Source of the DNA: Kocuria sp.
GTDB lineage: Bacteria; Actinomycetota; Actinomycetes; Actinomycetales; Micrococcaceae
Assembly: GCA_030524035.1 (NCBI GenBank)
Contig: JAUNHG010000002.1
Location: forward strand, 310,001-374,000
Length of the DNA: 64,000 bases
Direction of reading: 5' to 3'
The notes under the pieces are model-generated. The model had not been told where the DNA came from. It did not search any database and was given only the letters and a program-made list of their open reading frames with translations. Within the stretch, counting starts at the first letter, position 1, and every line of letters begins with the position of its first letter. A program made the translations under genes and the position numbers. This document shows positions 39,799-49,151 of the stretch, one piece after another.

Positions 39799-39804
39799 TA
39801 CCCT
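39799..39804 (+). promoter_or_regulatory. Possible -10 box for a leaderless metK message
   Basis: TACCCT ends seven bases before the GTG at 39812, the preferred metK start, which has no ribosome binding site. This matches leaderless promoter spacing but overlaps the coaBC-metK junction. The evidence is weak. Confidence 0.25.
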
Positions 39805-39811
39805 GATAGAT

Positions 39812-41059
39812 GTGACTTCCACGCTCCGCGCCGATCAACACCCCGCCCGCCATTCAGCTCAGACCACCGGGCATACCAGCCTCTTCACGTCAGAATCTGT
39901 TACCGAGGGGCACCCGGATAAAATCTGTGATCGGATCTCAGATTCCATTCTTGATGCTCTGTTGCTCAGCGACCCCGACTCATCCGTGGCGGTGGAAACC
40001 ATGGCAACCACCGGGCTGGTTCATGTTGCTGGGGAAGTCAAGTCGAGGGGGTATGTGGAGATCCCCTCAATTGTCCGGAAAACCATTTTGGATATTGGCT
40101 ACAACTCCTCAGTTCAAGGGTTTGACGGAAAGTACTGCGGCGTATCTATTTCCGTAGGGGAGCAGTCCCCGGAAATTTACGATGGTGTCTTTAACTCCTG
40201 GGAATCCCGTGAAGGTACAGCTCGTGATCCTCATGACGCCCAGGGAGCTGGAGACCAAGGCATTATGTTTGGGTATGCCTCCAACGAAACCGACGTTTTG
40301 ATGCCTGCTGCTATTCACTGGGCACATAAGTTATCGGAACAGCTCACCAGGGTGCGTAAAACCGCTGTATTACCTGACCTGCGTCCGGATGGCAAAACGC
40401 AGGTCACGTTGCGTTATGACGGCCTGAAGCCAGTAGCCGTGGATACCGTGGTGGTATCAGCTCAACATGCGGAAAATTACGCTTTGGATCAGCTACGTCA
40501 TGATCTCCGCGAATCCGTGATCCAGCCCGTCCTTGAAGAAACCGGATTAGATGTGGATGACGTCACGATCATCATTAATCCCGCTGGAAACTTTATTACT
40601 GGAGGCCCCGTAGGTGATGCGGGTTTAACGGGCCGCAAAATCATTGTAGATACCTACGGAGGAATGGCCCGTCACGGGGGCGGGGCTTTTTCTGGAAAAG
40701 ATCCGTCGAAAGTAGACCGTTCAGCGGCATACGCTATGCGATGGGTAGCCAAAAACATTGTGGCCGCTGGCCTAGCGGATCGAGCTGAGACCCAGGTGGC
40801 CTACGCCATTGGTAAGGCGCGTCCGGTGGGGGTTTATGTTGATACTTTCGGGACCGAAACTGTGGATCCCGCAGCCATTGAACACGCTGTCAAGGACGTC
40901 TTTGATCTTCGTCCGTTAGCCATTATCGAAGAGCTCAACCTTCAACGGCCGATCTACGCCAAAACAGCTGCAGGTGGTCATTTTGGTCGTCAAGATCCCG
41001 ATTTCACGTGGGAGCGCACTGACCGCGCTGATGCTTTACGTCGTGCTGTGAATGCCTAA
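39812..41059 (+). CDS. metK: S-adenosylmethionine synthetase
   Basis: This enzyme makes S-adenosylmethionine from ATP and methionine. The 415 residues contain [28 protein letters not shown], the phosphate-binding [22 protein letters not shown] and the C-terminal VDTFGTE. The GTG at 39812 gives an N-terminus (TSTLRADQ) like related proteins. A GTG at 39785 overlapping the coaBC stop is the alternative and adds nine residues. Confidence 0.95.
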   Translation: MTSTLRADQHPARHSAQTTGHTSLFTSESVTEGHPDKICDRISDSILDALLLSDPDSSVAVETMATTGLVHVAGEVKSRGYVEIPSIVRKTILDIGYNSSVQGFDGKYCGVSISVGEQSPEIYDGVFNSWESREGTARDPHDAQGAGDQGIMFGYASNETDVLMPAAIHWAHKLSEQLTRVRKTAVLPDLRPDGKTQVTLRYDGLKPVAVDTVVVSAQHAENYALDQLRHDLRESVIQPVLEETGLDVDDVTIIINPAGNFITGGPVGDAGLTGRKIIVDTYGGMARHGGGAFSGKDPSKVDRSAAYAMRWVAKNIVAAGLADRAETQVAYAIGKARPVGVYVDTFGTETVDPAAIEHAVKDVFDLRPLAIIEELNLQRPIYAKTAAGGHFGRQDPDFTWERTDRADALRRAVNA

Positions 41060-43286
41060 CCACCGGTCGGAACAGCCCTCAGCTGAGCACGCCGGGCAAC
41101 CTGCGGGGGAGCAACTTGCCCTTATCAGGCTCTCCGCAGAGCTTGACGGCAATAGCGAGGCGTCTGCGGATGGAAAGGCTACCGGTGCACGGCGATCTCC
41201 GAAAATGCACGACCACACCCCGGCCTATCTGGCGGAAGATCGCCCCGTTGCCAGCGTGATCTTGGAAACGCACCTACCCCATCTTGACCGCACGTTTGAC
41301 TATGGGGTTCCCCGTGACTTGGCGGAGCACGCAGTGCCGGGCACCCGGGTTCGGGTGCGTTTTGGTTCCCAGCAGATGACGGGGTGGCTGGTTGAACGTC
41401 GTCATGATTCGGAGGTACCACGGCAGCGTCTTCAACCTGTGCAGAGAGTGATTTCTGCTGGCCCGGTTCTGACGGGGGACACCTTATCCGTCGCGCGTCT
41501 GGTCGCAGCACGTTCAGCTGGTGTGGTTTCTGATGTGCTCAGGGCAGCTGTGCCACCACGGGTGGCCGCCGTCGAAAAACAGTATGCCGATCTGCTGGAA
41601 TCAGCCACTACTGACACACAGCAGTCTTCTTCCCAAGAAGATGGCCTCGCACCATTCGATGACACAGCGATTGCTGGCGATATGCGTGAGACTGCTCAGC
41701 GTCTATGGTCGCTCTACGAGAACGGAGCCGACGTGTGGCAACGGATCGGCACTGACACATCCGGATCCGTTACCCCGGTTCGCGCTGTTCTCCAGGGGTT
41801 ACCTGCACACGCTGAACACACTTACCTTGATCTGGTGGCATACGCTGTGGCTACAGTCCACGCCACGGGGCGCGGCGCTATTGTGGTGGTGCCAGATGCC
41901 AAAACTCTGGATCGTCTGCAGGCGTCGCTGGAAGCTGTGGTTCCCCGTGAGATCGTCGCCCGGCTGCACGGTGACGACAAACCCACCCCGCGTTATCGGG
42001 CCTTCATGGACATTCTGTGTGGCACTCGCACCGTCGCGCTAGGTACGCGCACCGTGGCATGGGCCCCTGTACATAACCTCGGTCTGATGGTGGTCATCAA
42101 TGATGGTGATTCTGCCTTGGTGGAACAGCGGGCACCGTACCACCACGCTCGTGATGTTGCTCTGCTCCGTAGCGAGCACCAGAAAGTAGGTGTACTGCTG
42201 GCTTCACAGACCGTGACCCCGGAAGCACAGCGGTTGGTGGATACCGGATGGGCCACCCCAGTGTGGCCGCAACGCCGTGTTCTGCGTAGTAGTGCCCCTC
42301 GGGTCATTGCTACGGCAGATTCCTGGCACAGTGAACACGACAGCTTGGCAGGACGCGCACGTTTGCCGGAAACAGCGTTTCGAACCACACGGGAAGCGTT
42401 AGAACGTGGCCCTGTGCTAGTGCAAGTAGCCCGGGGTGGTTATGCACCAACCCTCGCTTGTGAGAGATGCCGCAGCACGGCCCGCTGTACGGTGTGTGAC
42501 GGGCCTTTGACGCTTGTGTCCAAAGATACTTTGCCGGTGTGTGCTTGGTGCTCTCGAGAGGCATTGGCATGGTCCTGTGCCGTGTGTTCACACACTAGGT
42601 GGCGGATGTCATCAGTCGGGGCGCATCGTACTGCTGAAGAGTTGGGACGTGCGTTTCCGCATGTTCCGGTCATTGCATCCTCCGGTGATCACATTCGACG
42701 CACTGTTGCGGCAGAACCTGCCCTAGTTGTTGCCACCCCGGGAGCGGAGCCATGGACCGAAGGCGGATACGCGGCTGCGTTATTGCTTGATGGTGATCGC
42801 ATGCTTTCTCGCCCCGGGCTGCGCGCAGAAGAAGAAACGCTGCGCCGGTGGTTCGATGCTGCCGCGCTTGTTCGCTCTTCAACGGACGGGGGAGTGGTGG
42901 TGGTCACTTCCGAACATGAGCGGGCGGTGAACACTTTGGTGCGTTGGGATCCTGCGGGACATGCCACTCGGGAACTAACGGAACGACGCGCATTGCATTT
43001 GCCCCCAGCTGTTCGATCAGCAGCGTTAAGTGGTCCAGCACCCGCTGTGGAGCATTTTCTTGACCTCTTAGGGCGCAACAGTCTGGAACCGGTGGTCCGT
43101 ATCATCGGGCCGTCTCCTCTCCCGGGTGCTGATAACAACGACAGCACCCGTAGAGCTTTGTTATTTTTCCCGTACACAGTGGCAGCTGACGTCACGCAAC
43201 GATTACGGGCAGCTCGCGCGGAAGCTTCCGCACTGCGGCGCTTTGGTCCGGTTCAGGTTCGCTGCGACATTGCTGATCTTTTATAA
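41052..43286 (+). CDS. priA: Primosomal protein PriA, ATPase-deficient actinobacterial form
   Basis: PriA restarts collapsed replication forks. The 744 residues hold an N-terminal DNA-binding part ([32 protein letters not shown]), a degenerate helicase region and the zinc-binding Cys cluster ([13 protein letters not shown] to [16 protein letters not shown], about 470-516). No Walker A GxGKT is present and the DExH position reads INDGD, so ATP-driven unwinding is not expected. This loss is known for actinobacterial PriA. Its start overlaps the metK stop. A downstream fmt gene, common after priA, is absent here. Confidence 0.88.
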   Translation: MPNHRSEQPSAEHAGQPAGEQLALIRLSAELDGNSEASADGKATGARRSPKMHDHTPAYLAEDRPVASVILETHLPHLDRTFDYGVPRDLAEHAVPGTRVRVRFGSQQMTGWLVERRHDSEVPRQRLQPVQRVISAGPVLTGDTLSVARLVAARSAGVVSDVLRAAVPPRVAAVEKQYADLLESATTDTQQSSSQEDGLAPFDDTAIAGDMRETAQRLWSLYENGADVWQRIGTDTSGSVTPVRAVLQGLPAHAEHTYLDLVAYAVATVHATGRGAIVVVPDAKTLDRLQASLEAVVPREIVARLHGDDKPTPRYRAFMDILCGTRTVALGTRTVAWAPVHNLGLMVVINDGDSALVEQRAPYHHARDVALLRSEHQKVGVLLASQTVTPEAQRLVDTGWATPVWPQRRVLRSSAPRVIATADSWHSEHDSLAGRARLPETAFRTTREALERGPVLVQVARGGYAPTLACERCRSTARCTVCDGPLTLVSKDTLPVCAWCSREALAWSCAVCSHTRWRMSSVGAHRTAEELGRAFPHVPVIASSGDHIRRTVAAEPALVVATPGAEPWTEGGYAAALLLDGDRMLSRPGLRAEEETLRRWFDAAALVRSSTDGGVVVVTSEHERAVNTLVRWDPAGHATRELTERRALHLPPAVRSAALSGPAPAVEHFLDLLGRNSLEPVVRIIGPSPLPGADNNDSTRRALLFFPYTVAADVTQRLRAARAEASALRRFGPVQVRCDIADLL

Positions 43287-43288
43287 GC

Positions 43289-44425
43289 TCATGTGGATCG
43301 CGCCCGGTGAACTGTATCCACCACAGACAGCGCTTTGTGTGCGGAATCCACCCACGACGACCGTTGAGCCACTACTAACCCGCGCTTAATCATTGACCAC
43401 GATACGTGGGGGTCTTCCAGTTCACGCACCGCCGCGGCGAACCTGGCATGGTCGCCGACCGGTATATAGCGGGCTGCACCTTCGGTGACTTCGTGAAATA
43501 TAGGGATTTGCGAGCAAATCACGGGGGCACCGGCGCTGAGCGCCTCCATAAGGGGGAGCCCGTACCCCTCTGCTTTGGAAGCGTGCACTAAGGCTGTTGC
43601 GTTCTGCAGCAGCGATCGGTATGTGTTGTCATCCACCCCGTTGTGGAATACCAGCCGCGCTTGTGGAGCCAAGGACGTTAATTCCTCACGACGTGCCTGG
43701 CTAATGGGTGAGATCAGGTGCAGGTGATAGTCCGGGAGCAACGACGCCATCCGTACTAGGGTTTCCACATCCTTATACAGCATGAAAGATCCCATGTAGA
43801 CCAAGATCCGGGGGTTCTCACGGTGGCGCTTTTCCCAGGAGCTACGTGCGGTTTCCAGGGGAACCACCCATTGTGGGTCTGCGGCATTCGGCACGATATG
43901 AACGGGGCGGGAGGTCAGGGCACGGTCACGGATCAGGTCAGCCGAAGTGCGTGAGACCGTCGCGACGGCATCGGCACGGTTTAAAGCCAGACGTTGTGGC
44001 AAAGGGCTGGCATGGAACACACGCCACCCTGCTCGAACCGGAGCTGGTAAATCCGGGGGAGGCGTGGGGTGGTCGTAATAAATCAGATCATGCAAAGTCA
44101 GAATGAGTCCAAAACGGCGTCGAAAAGCGCCCATGGTTTGCATGGGAGAAAACACCACGTCCGCTCTAAGACGGTTGAGGAGCTGGCCGGTGAATATTTC
44201 CCGCGCTGATACCGGGTCGCACCCCAGAAACCACTCCAGAGCCGGCAGCTTTTCTACCTGTTGAGGGTCTGAGACCATCAGCAGTACATCAAGGTCCGGT
44301 CGGGAGGATGCTACCTGGGCTATCCCGTGAGCTAAGCCGGTGATATACCGCGAAATGCCGTCATGACGGCCAACCCGCACGTAGCGTGCATCAAGTACCA
44401 AACGAAGACGGCCGGGGGGTGTCAT
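43289..44425 (-). CDS. GT4-family glycosyltransferase
   Basis: This 378-residue protein has the two-domain GT-B fold of family 4: an N-terminal acceptor half (LVLDARYVRVGRHDGISRYITGLAHG) and a C-terminal donor half with ILVYMGSFMLYKDVETLVRMA and the EX7E signature in KAEGYGLPLMEAL. Such retaining enzymes use nucleotide sugars, often mannose or glucose, on lipid or polysaccharide acceptors; the substrate cannot be told. It starts two bases after the stop of the alpha/beta hydrolase gene, so the two form an operon. It converges on priA. Confidence 0.85.
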   Translation of the reverse strand: MTPPGRLRLVLDARYVRVGRHDGISRYITGLAHGIAQVASSRPDLDVLLMVSDPQQVEKLPALEWFLGCDPVSAREIFTGQLLNRLRADVVFSPMQTMGAFRRRFGLILTLHDLIYYDHPTPPPDLPAPVRAGWRVFHASPLPQRLALNRADAVATVSRTSADLIRDRALTSRPVHIVPNAADPQWVVPLETARSSWEKRHRENPRILVYMGSFMLYKDVETLVRMASLLPDYHLHLISPISQARREELTSLAPQARLVFHNGVDDNTYRSLLQNATALVHASKAEGYGLPLMEALSAGAPVICSQIPIFHEVTEGAARYIPVGDHARFAAAVRELEDPHVSWSMIKRGLVVAQRSSWVDSAHKALSVVDTVHRARST

Positions 44426-44427
44426 GG

Positions 44428-45447
44428 TTATCGCTTTCGACGCCGTGCGATGACGGGTAGGAGTTGTGTGAGTTGGGAGGTATTCGGGGTAGCGGTGTCA
44501 AGGCTCGGAAGATCATCGTGTATTTCGAGTGGCTCTGGTGCCGGTCCGGAGAGAAATTCATCCACGAGCTGTGCTACTTCCTCTGCTTTTTCGTAGTGAA
44601 TCAGGTGCCCAACATCGGCAAAGTCATGGTGTCGGTGACGGCGAATCCACGCAGCCATCCGGCGCTGTGATTCCGGCGTCCCCAGGGGGTCTGCACCGCC
44701 GGTGATCAAAAGCACCGGCATAGCTAACAGGGGAGCAACTTCAGCTACTGTGCCGGTTGCCGATGCGTGGTAGACCTCCCGGATCACCTGATTCCGTGAA
44801 TAACCACCGAAGTAAGCACGGTGTTGGTTCAGGATGTATCGCCGGAGGTCGGGGTCTGTGGTGGTGGTCATAGCCCGACTCATCACATCCGTGGCCAGGT
44901 TGCTGCGTAACACCTTGTCTCCCAGCCCAAACGGTAGCTTGGTGCCCAAGGTGTAGTAGGTATCCGCGACTGCGGCAGCAAAAGTATTGGACGTTGCCAG
45001 GGCGGGCTGGCTAATCGGGTTGACCAGTATTAAGCGCTGCACCATGCGTGGGGACTGTGCAGCCATGTGGGCTGTGATAACAGACCCAAAAGAATGCCCC
45101 AGTAAGGCAATGCCTTGTCCACTGTCGGGGGTCACAGAATGATCTGTGAGGCGCTGAATAAATTGGCGGAGGAACTGCACGTAATGTGCAACATTGTGCT
45201 GACGCGCTGCATCGCCGCCGTGGGGGAAAGGTTCAGAGAGCCCAAACCCTGGCAGATCCGGAACCACCACGTGGTATCGCGATCGCAAGGCATCGGCAAT
45301 TAATTGCAGCCCGTGGTGGTCCCCCCGGAACCCATGAATCATCACCAGTAATGGTTTGTTGTGGGTATCGACGTCGTAAAACCAATACCGGACCTTGTGG
45401 CCGTCCATCATCATGCTGCGTCGTTCAGCCCGGGGGTTTTCCAGCAT
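44428..45447 (-). CDS. Alpha/beta hydrolase
   Basis: The 339 residues show the complete catalytic set: the nucleophile elbow GHSFGS (Ser119), the acid in TGGADPLG and the His in VGHLIHYE, plus the oxyanion block [12 protein letters not shown]. There is no signal peptide, so it is likely cytoplasmic. The substrate is unknown. A similarly placed glycosyltransferase follows immediately and may act on the same lipid or glycan pathway. GAAAGG is close upstream of the ATG. It is divergent from leuS with about 108 bases between. Confidence 0.85.
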   Translation of the reverse strand: MLENPRAERRSMMMDGHKVRYWFYDVDTHNKPLLVMIHGFRGDHHGLQLIADALRSRYHVVVPDLPGFGLSEPFPHGGDAARQHNVAHYVQFLRQFIQRLTDHSVTPDSGQGIALLGHSFGSVITAHMAAQSPRMVQRLILVNPISQPALATSNTFAAAVADTYYTLGTKLPFGLGDKVLRSNLATDVMSRAMTTTTDPDLRRYILNQHRAYFGGYSRNQVIREVYHASATGTVAEVAPLLAMPVLLITGGADPLGTPESQRRMAAWIRRHRHHDFADVGHLIHYEKAEEVAQLVDEFLSGPAPEPLEIHDDLPSLDTATPNTSQLTQLLPVIARRRKR

Positions 45448-45497
45448 GTTTTCCTTTCACGTCGGTGGACTGCACCATGGTCACACGGTGTCCGGGC

Positions 45498-45503
45498 TAG
45501 GAT
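45498..45503 (+). promoter_or_regulatory. Candidate -10 box of leuS
   Basis: TAGGAT lies 53 bases before the chosen leuS start, in the gap divergent to the hydrolase gene. The same box precedes hisS and efp. No strong -35 is visible. Confidence 0.35.
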
Positions 45504-45555
45504 AGTGCGAATTGATAACCGCACCATGAATGTACAGTGTGAAAAGGTGAGGCAC

Positions 45556-48084
45556 GTGAGCACACAGCAGGACACCACCGGTCAGCACGCACCCGCAACA
45601 GCGGGTGGTCCTTATGCGTGGAACCACCAAGAACTTGAGTCCCGGTGGGGCGGTTGGTGGGAGCAGCAAGGCGTGTTTCGTCCGCTTGATGACGGTTCAA
45701 AACCCCGCCGGTACGTGCTCGATATGTTTCCGTACCCTTCCGGGGATCTTCATATGGGGCATGCGGAAGCCTTTGCCATGGGTGATGTGGTGGCACGCTA
45801 TTGGCGTTTGCGGGGCTATGACGTGATGCATCCGATTGGCTGGGACTCTTTTGGTTTACCCGCAGAAAATGCCGCTATCAAAAGAAATGAGCACCCTGCG
45901 GGGTGGACGTATAAAAATATTGAAACCCAAAAGTACTCTTTTAAGCGGTATGGTATTGCGGTGGACTGGGACCGAGAAATACATACTTCGGATCCGGAAT
46001 ACTACCATTGGACCCAATGGCTGTTCCTGAAGTTCTATGAGCAAGGACTGGCGTACCGCAAAGATTCTCTGGTGAACTGGTGTCCCAAAGACCAAACAGT
46101 CTTAGCCAATGAGCAAGTGGTCAATGGCGCGTGCGAACGGTGCCATACCCCAGTGACCAAAAAATCTCTGAACCAGTGGTACTTCCGGATTACCGATTAT
46201 GCGGATCGTCTGCTGGATGACATGAATCAACTGGAGGGCGCATGGCCTGAACGTGTTTTGACTATGCAGCGCCATTGGATTGGTCGATCCCAAGGTGCGC
46301 ACGTGAAGTTTGTGATTGACGATGCACCTGGAGCTAAGGGACAGCAGGAAGTCATCGTATTTACTACACGCCCAGACACTCTGTATGGGGTAACGTTTTT
46401 TGTGGTGGCCGCCGATGCTGATGTTGCCCAGGATTTAGTAACGGAAGACAAAGCAGAAGAGTTGGCCGCATACCGGGAGCGGATCAAAGCACTGTCTGAT
46501 ATTGAACGCCAGTCCACGGATCGCGAAAAAACCGGTGTGTTTTTAGGTCGTTATGCTCGTAATCCACTGAGTGGGCAGAAAATTCCGGTGTGGGCTGCGG
46601 ATTATGTGCTTTCTGATTACGGCACAGGGGCGATTATGGCGGTTCCCGCCCATGACCAACGGGATTTGGACTTTGCCACAACGTTTAATCTGCCCGTGCA
46701 GGTGGTTATTGCTACTGACGATGAAGATCCTGCGGTGAGCGGTGTAGCCGTGACCGGTAAAGGTCGCCTGGTGAATTCCGGGCCATTAGACGGATTGACC
46801 ACAAAAGATGCCATAACCCAGGCCGTAGCGATCCTTGAAGAATCCGGGATCGGTGAGGCCACAGTGAACTACCGGCTGCGCGATTGGTTGTTGTCCCGTC
46901 AACGGTTCTGGGGAGCCCCCATTCCTATCATCCACTGTGCATCGTGTGGTGAGGTTCCGGTGCCGCAGGATCAGTTGCCGGTGCGGTTGCCCGACGATCT
47001 CCGTGGCGAACAGTTGGCACCCAAGGGGCAGTCCCCTTTGGCTGCCGCCAGTGATTGGGTGAACATCACCTGTCCCTCCTGCGGTGGGGCAGCGCAGCGG
47101 GACACAGACACAATGGACACCTTCGTGGATTCCTCCTGGTATTTCCTGCGGTACACCTCACCGAACGATGCCACAGCAGCCTTTGACCGTGATGCTGTGC
47201 GACGTTGGGGTCAGGTAGATCAGTATGTGGGTGGTGTAGAGCACGCGATTTTGCACCTGCTGTACGCCCGTTTTTTCACCAAAGTGCTATATGACATGGG
47301 GTTGATCGAACATGCGGAGCCTTTTGCCCATCTGTTAAACCAAGGACAAGTGCTTAACGGTGGTCGGGCAATGTCCAAGTCTTTGGGTAATGGTGTGGAC
47401 TTGGGCGAACAGATTGACACCTTTGGTGTGGACGCTGTGCGTCTGGCTATGGTGTTTGCGTCCCCACCGGAAGACGATGTGGATTGGGCTGATGTTTCCC
47501 CATCTGGTGCTCAAAAATTCTTGGGCCGTGCGTGGCGGTTGGCGCAGGATGTCACATCTGCTCCTGGTGCAGATGCTGCCCACGGTGCGGTGGAGGTACG
47601 GCGTGCCACACATCGCACCGTGGCAGACGCACAGGCGTTATTGGACCAGCACAAGTTCAACGTGGTGATTGCCAAGACCATGGAACTGGTCAATACGTTG
47701 CGTAAGGCGATTGATTCCGGTGCCGGTCCTGCAGATCCTGCAGATCCTGCAGTCCGTGAAGGGGTGGAGGTTGTCGCAATTCTGTTGTCCTTAGTCGCTC
47801 CGTACACCGCAGAAGATATGTGGCACGCTCTGGGCCATGACGATGCCGTCCTGCGTGCAGGGTGGCCTGTCGTGGATGAATCGTTGCTTGTGGACGATAC
47901 GATCACTGCTGTGGTGCAGGTTCAGGGCAAGGTGAAAGATCGCCTGGAGGTTCCGCTGGATATCACGGAGTCGGATCTTCAGCAGCGTGCTTTGGCCTCT
48001 GAGGTCATTCAGGAAGTGATTGGTCAGTCCTCTGTGCGTAAGGTGATTGTGCGAGCACCCAAATTGGTCAATATCGTGATCTGA
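45556..48084 (+). CDS. leuS: Leucyl-tRNA synthetase
   Basis: This class Ia synthetase of 842 residues shows HIGH as HMGH (66-69), a CP1 editing domain ([32 protein letters not shown]), the zinc-ribbon-like CASCGE...CPSCGG pair and the KMSKS loop as AMSKS (605-609). The anticodon-binding and C-terminal domains follow. GTG at 45556 is chosen: AAAGG is seven bases upstream and the protein then has family length. An ATG ten codons earlier is possible. The AMSKS form is also found in mycobacterial LeuRS. Confidence 0.96.
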   Translation: MSTQQDTTGQHAPATAGGPYAWNHQELESRWGGWWEQQGVFRPLDDGSKPRRYVLDMFPYPSGDLHMGHAEAFAMGDVVARYWRLRGYDVMHPIGWDSFGLPAENAAIKRNEHPAGWTYKNIETQKYSFKRYGIAVDWDREIHTSDPEYYHWTQWLFLKFYEQGLAYRKDSLVNWCPKDQTVLANEQVVNGACERCHTPVTKKSLNQWYFRITDYADRLLDDMNQLEGAWPERVLTMQRHWIGRSQGAHVKFVIDDAPGAKGQQEVIVFTTRPDTLYGVTFFVVAADADVAQDLVTEDKAEELAAYRERIKALSDIERQSTDREKTGVFLGRYARNPLSGQKIPVWAADYVLSDYGTGAIMAVPAHDQRDLDFATTFNLPVQVVIATDDEDPAVSGVAVTGKGRLVNSGPLDGLTTKDAITQAVAILEESGIGEATVNYRLRDWLLSRQRFWGAPIPIIHCASCGEVPVPQDQLPVRLPDDLRGEQLAPKGQSPLAAASDWVNITCPSCGGAAQRDTDTMDTFVDSSWYFLRYTSPNDATAAFDRDAVRRWGQVDQYVGGVEHAILHLLYARFFTKVLYDMGLIEHAEPFAHLLNQGQVLNGGRAMSKSLGNGVDLGEQIDTFGVDAVRLAMVFASPPEDDVDWADVSPSGAQKFLGRAWRLAQDVTSAPGADAAHGAVEVRRATHRTVADAQALLDQHKFNVVIAKTMELVNTLRKAIDSGAGPADPADPAVREGVEVVAILLSLVAPYTAEDMWHALGHDDAVLRAGWPVVDESLLVDDTITAVVQVQGKVKDRLEVPLDITESDLQQRALASEVIQEVIGQSSVRKVIVRAPKLVNIVI
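47728..47752 (+). repeat. 9-base tandem repeat inside leuS
   Basis: CCTGCAGAT occurs twice in tandem followed by a partial third copy, encoding PADPADPA. It is in frame and in a loop of the C-terminal part of LeuRS, so copy-number changes would add or remove three residues. Confidence 0.6.
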
Positions 48085-48111
48085 TCTAGTCACTAGCTTC
48101 CGCGCACCTGT

Positions 48112-48134
48112 CCGTTGTGGTGACTCCACACCGG
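48112..48134 (+). terminator. Possible leuS terminator hairpin
   Basis: CCG-T-TGTGG and CCACA-C-CGG pair across a TGACT loop with one mismatch, 28 bases after the leuS stop. It is weaker than the other terminators in the window and has no U-run. The rest of the 137-base gap to comEA shows nothing definite. Confidence 0.35.
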
Positions 48135-48221
48135 AATATTGTGGGGACGCCGGGCAAATAACCCTCCACAGATCTGAGTAACTGCAAGACCGGTTGGGGC
48201 CCTCGGTGCTGTGGTGGGGGC

Positions 48222-49151
48222 ATGAGCCCTGTGAATCACCGGGGTCGAAGCCGTCTGGGACCGGATGCTCCGGTGGAACGGTTGCGTGGACTCCTGGCCG
48301 ATGACGCTGTTGACCACCGCGGCGGAATCCTTGACGAATTTGACCACACCCATGACACCGATCACGCTGCGGTACCCGTAGCCGAGGTTACTTCCACTCT
48401 GCGAGTGGATGAACAGTCTGTAGGGACTGGGTCGTCCCGGCGTTCCCCCGTGCGGTGGAAGGTTCCGTGGGCGGCGGTTGTGCTGGCGCTAGTGGCTTTG
48501 ATCGCCGTGATGGCGAGCATAATGTGGCCGGATGCCGGGCGCACTGAGGGTGCCAGTCTTCCTGACGGCACAACGGCATCACTGGGTGTCATGGCACCAA
48601 CCGGTGAACCAGATCCTGGTCACAGTGCCGCTCCTAGACTGCATACCACCGGAGCGCAACCGGAAACTGTCTATGTCCATGTGGTGGGTGAAGTTAAGCG
48701 TCCCGGGGTGGTGAAAATACCCGGTGACGGTCGAGTCCAGGACGCTGTGGAGGCAGCCGGCGGTCTCACCCCGGACGCTGTTGTGGACCATGTGAACCTG
48801 GCGGCTCCGGTTACGGATGGAGCCCAGATCGTAATTCCCGATGCAGCCGGAGATCAGCAATTGGCGACACAAGCCGCTGTTGCACCGGGGTCGTCACCGA
48901 CAACCGGGGGCAACACAGCGACCAGTTTTGGTTCCCCTGACGCATCCGGTGCGGGGCAGGGACTGGTCAATCTGAATACCGCCACAGAAGCTGAATTAGA
49001 AACCTTGCCACGGGTAGGACCGGTAATGGCCCAACGGATTATTGAGCACCGAGATCGGGTGGGTGGATTCCGCAACGTTGAAGAACTTGATGATGTTTCC
49101 GGAATCGGTTCGGCCATGCTCGCCACGCTCACACCCCTGGTGACGGTGTGA
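48222..49151 (+). CDS. comEA: ComEA-family DNA-binding competence protein
   Basis: The 309 residues consist of a variable N-terminal cytoplasmic part, one membrane helix (about 82-101), an SLBB domain (VYVHVVGEVKRPGVVKIPGDGRV, about 150-200) and a C-terminal pair of helix-hairpin-helix motifs (GLVNLNTATEAELETLPRVGPVMAQRIIEHR, last 65 residues). Such proteins bind double-stranded DNA outside the membrane and pass it to ComEC. It overlaps comEC by four bases. The pilus genes of a full competence system are not in the window. Confidence 0.92.
   Translation: MSPVNHRGRSRLGPDAPVERLRGLLADDAVDHRGGILDEFDHTHDTDHAAVPVAEVTSTLRVDEQSVGTGSSRRSPVRWKVPWAAVVLALVALIAVMASIMWPDAGRTEGASLPDGTTASLGVMAPTGEPDPGHSAAPRLHTTGAQPETVYVHVVGEVKRPGVVKIPGDGRVQDAVEAAGGLTPDAVVDHVNLAAPVTDGAQIVIPDAAGDQQLATQAAVAPGSSPTTGGNTATSFGSPDASGAGQGLVNLNTATEAELETLPRVGPVMAQRIIEHRDRVGGFRNVEELDDVSGIGSAMLATLTPLVTV

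Noticed and set aside
47368-47385. LeuRS KMSKS loop reading AMSKS, which might look like an inactivating change
   Set aside because: The same AMSK form is found in mycobacterial LeuRS, so it is normal for the phylum.
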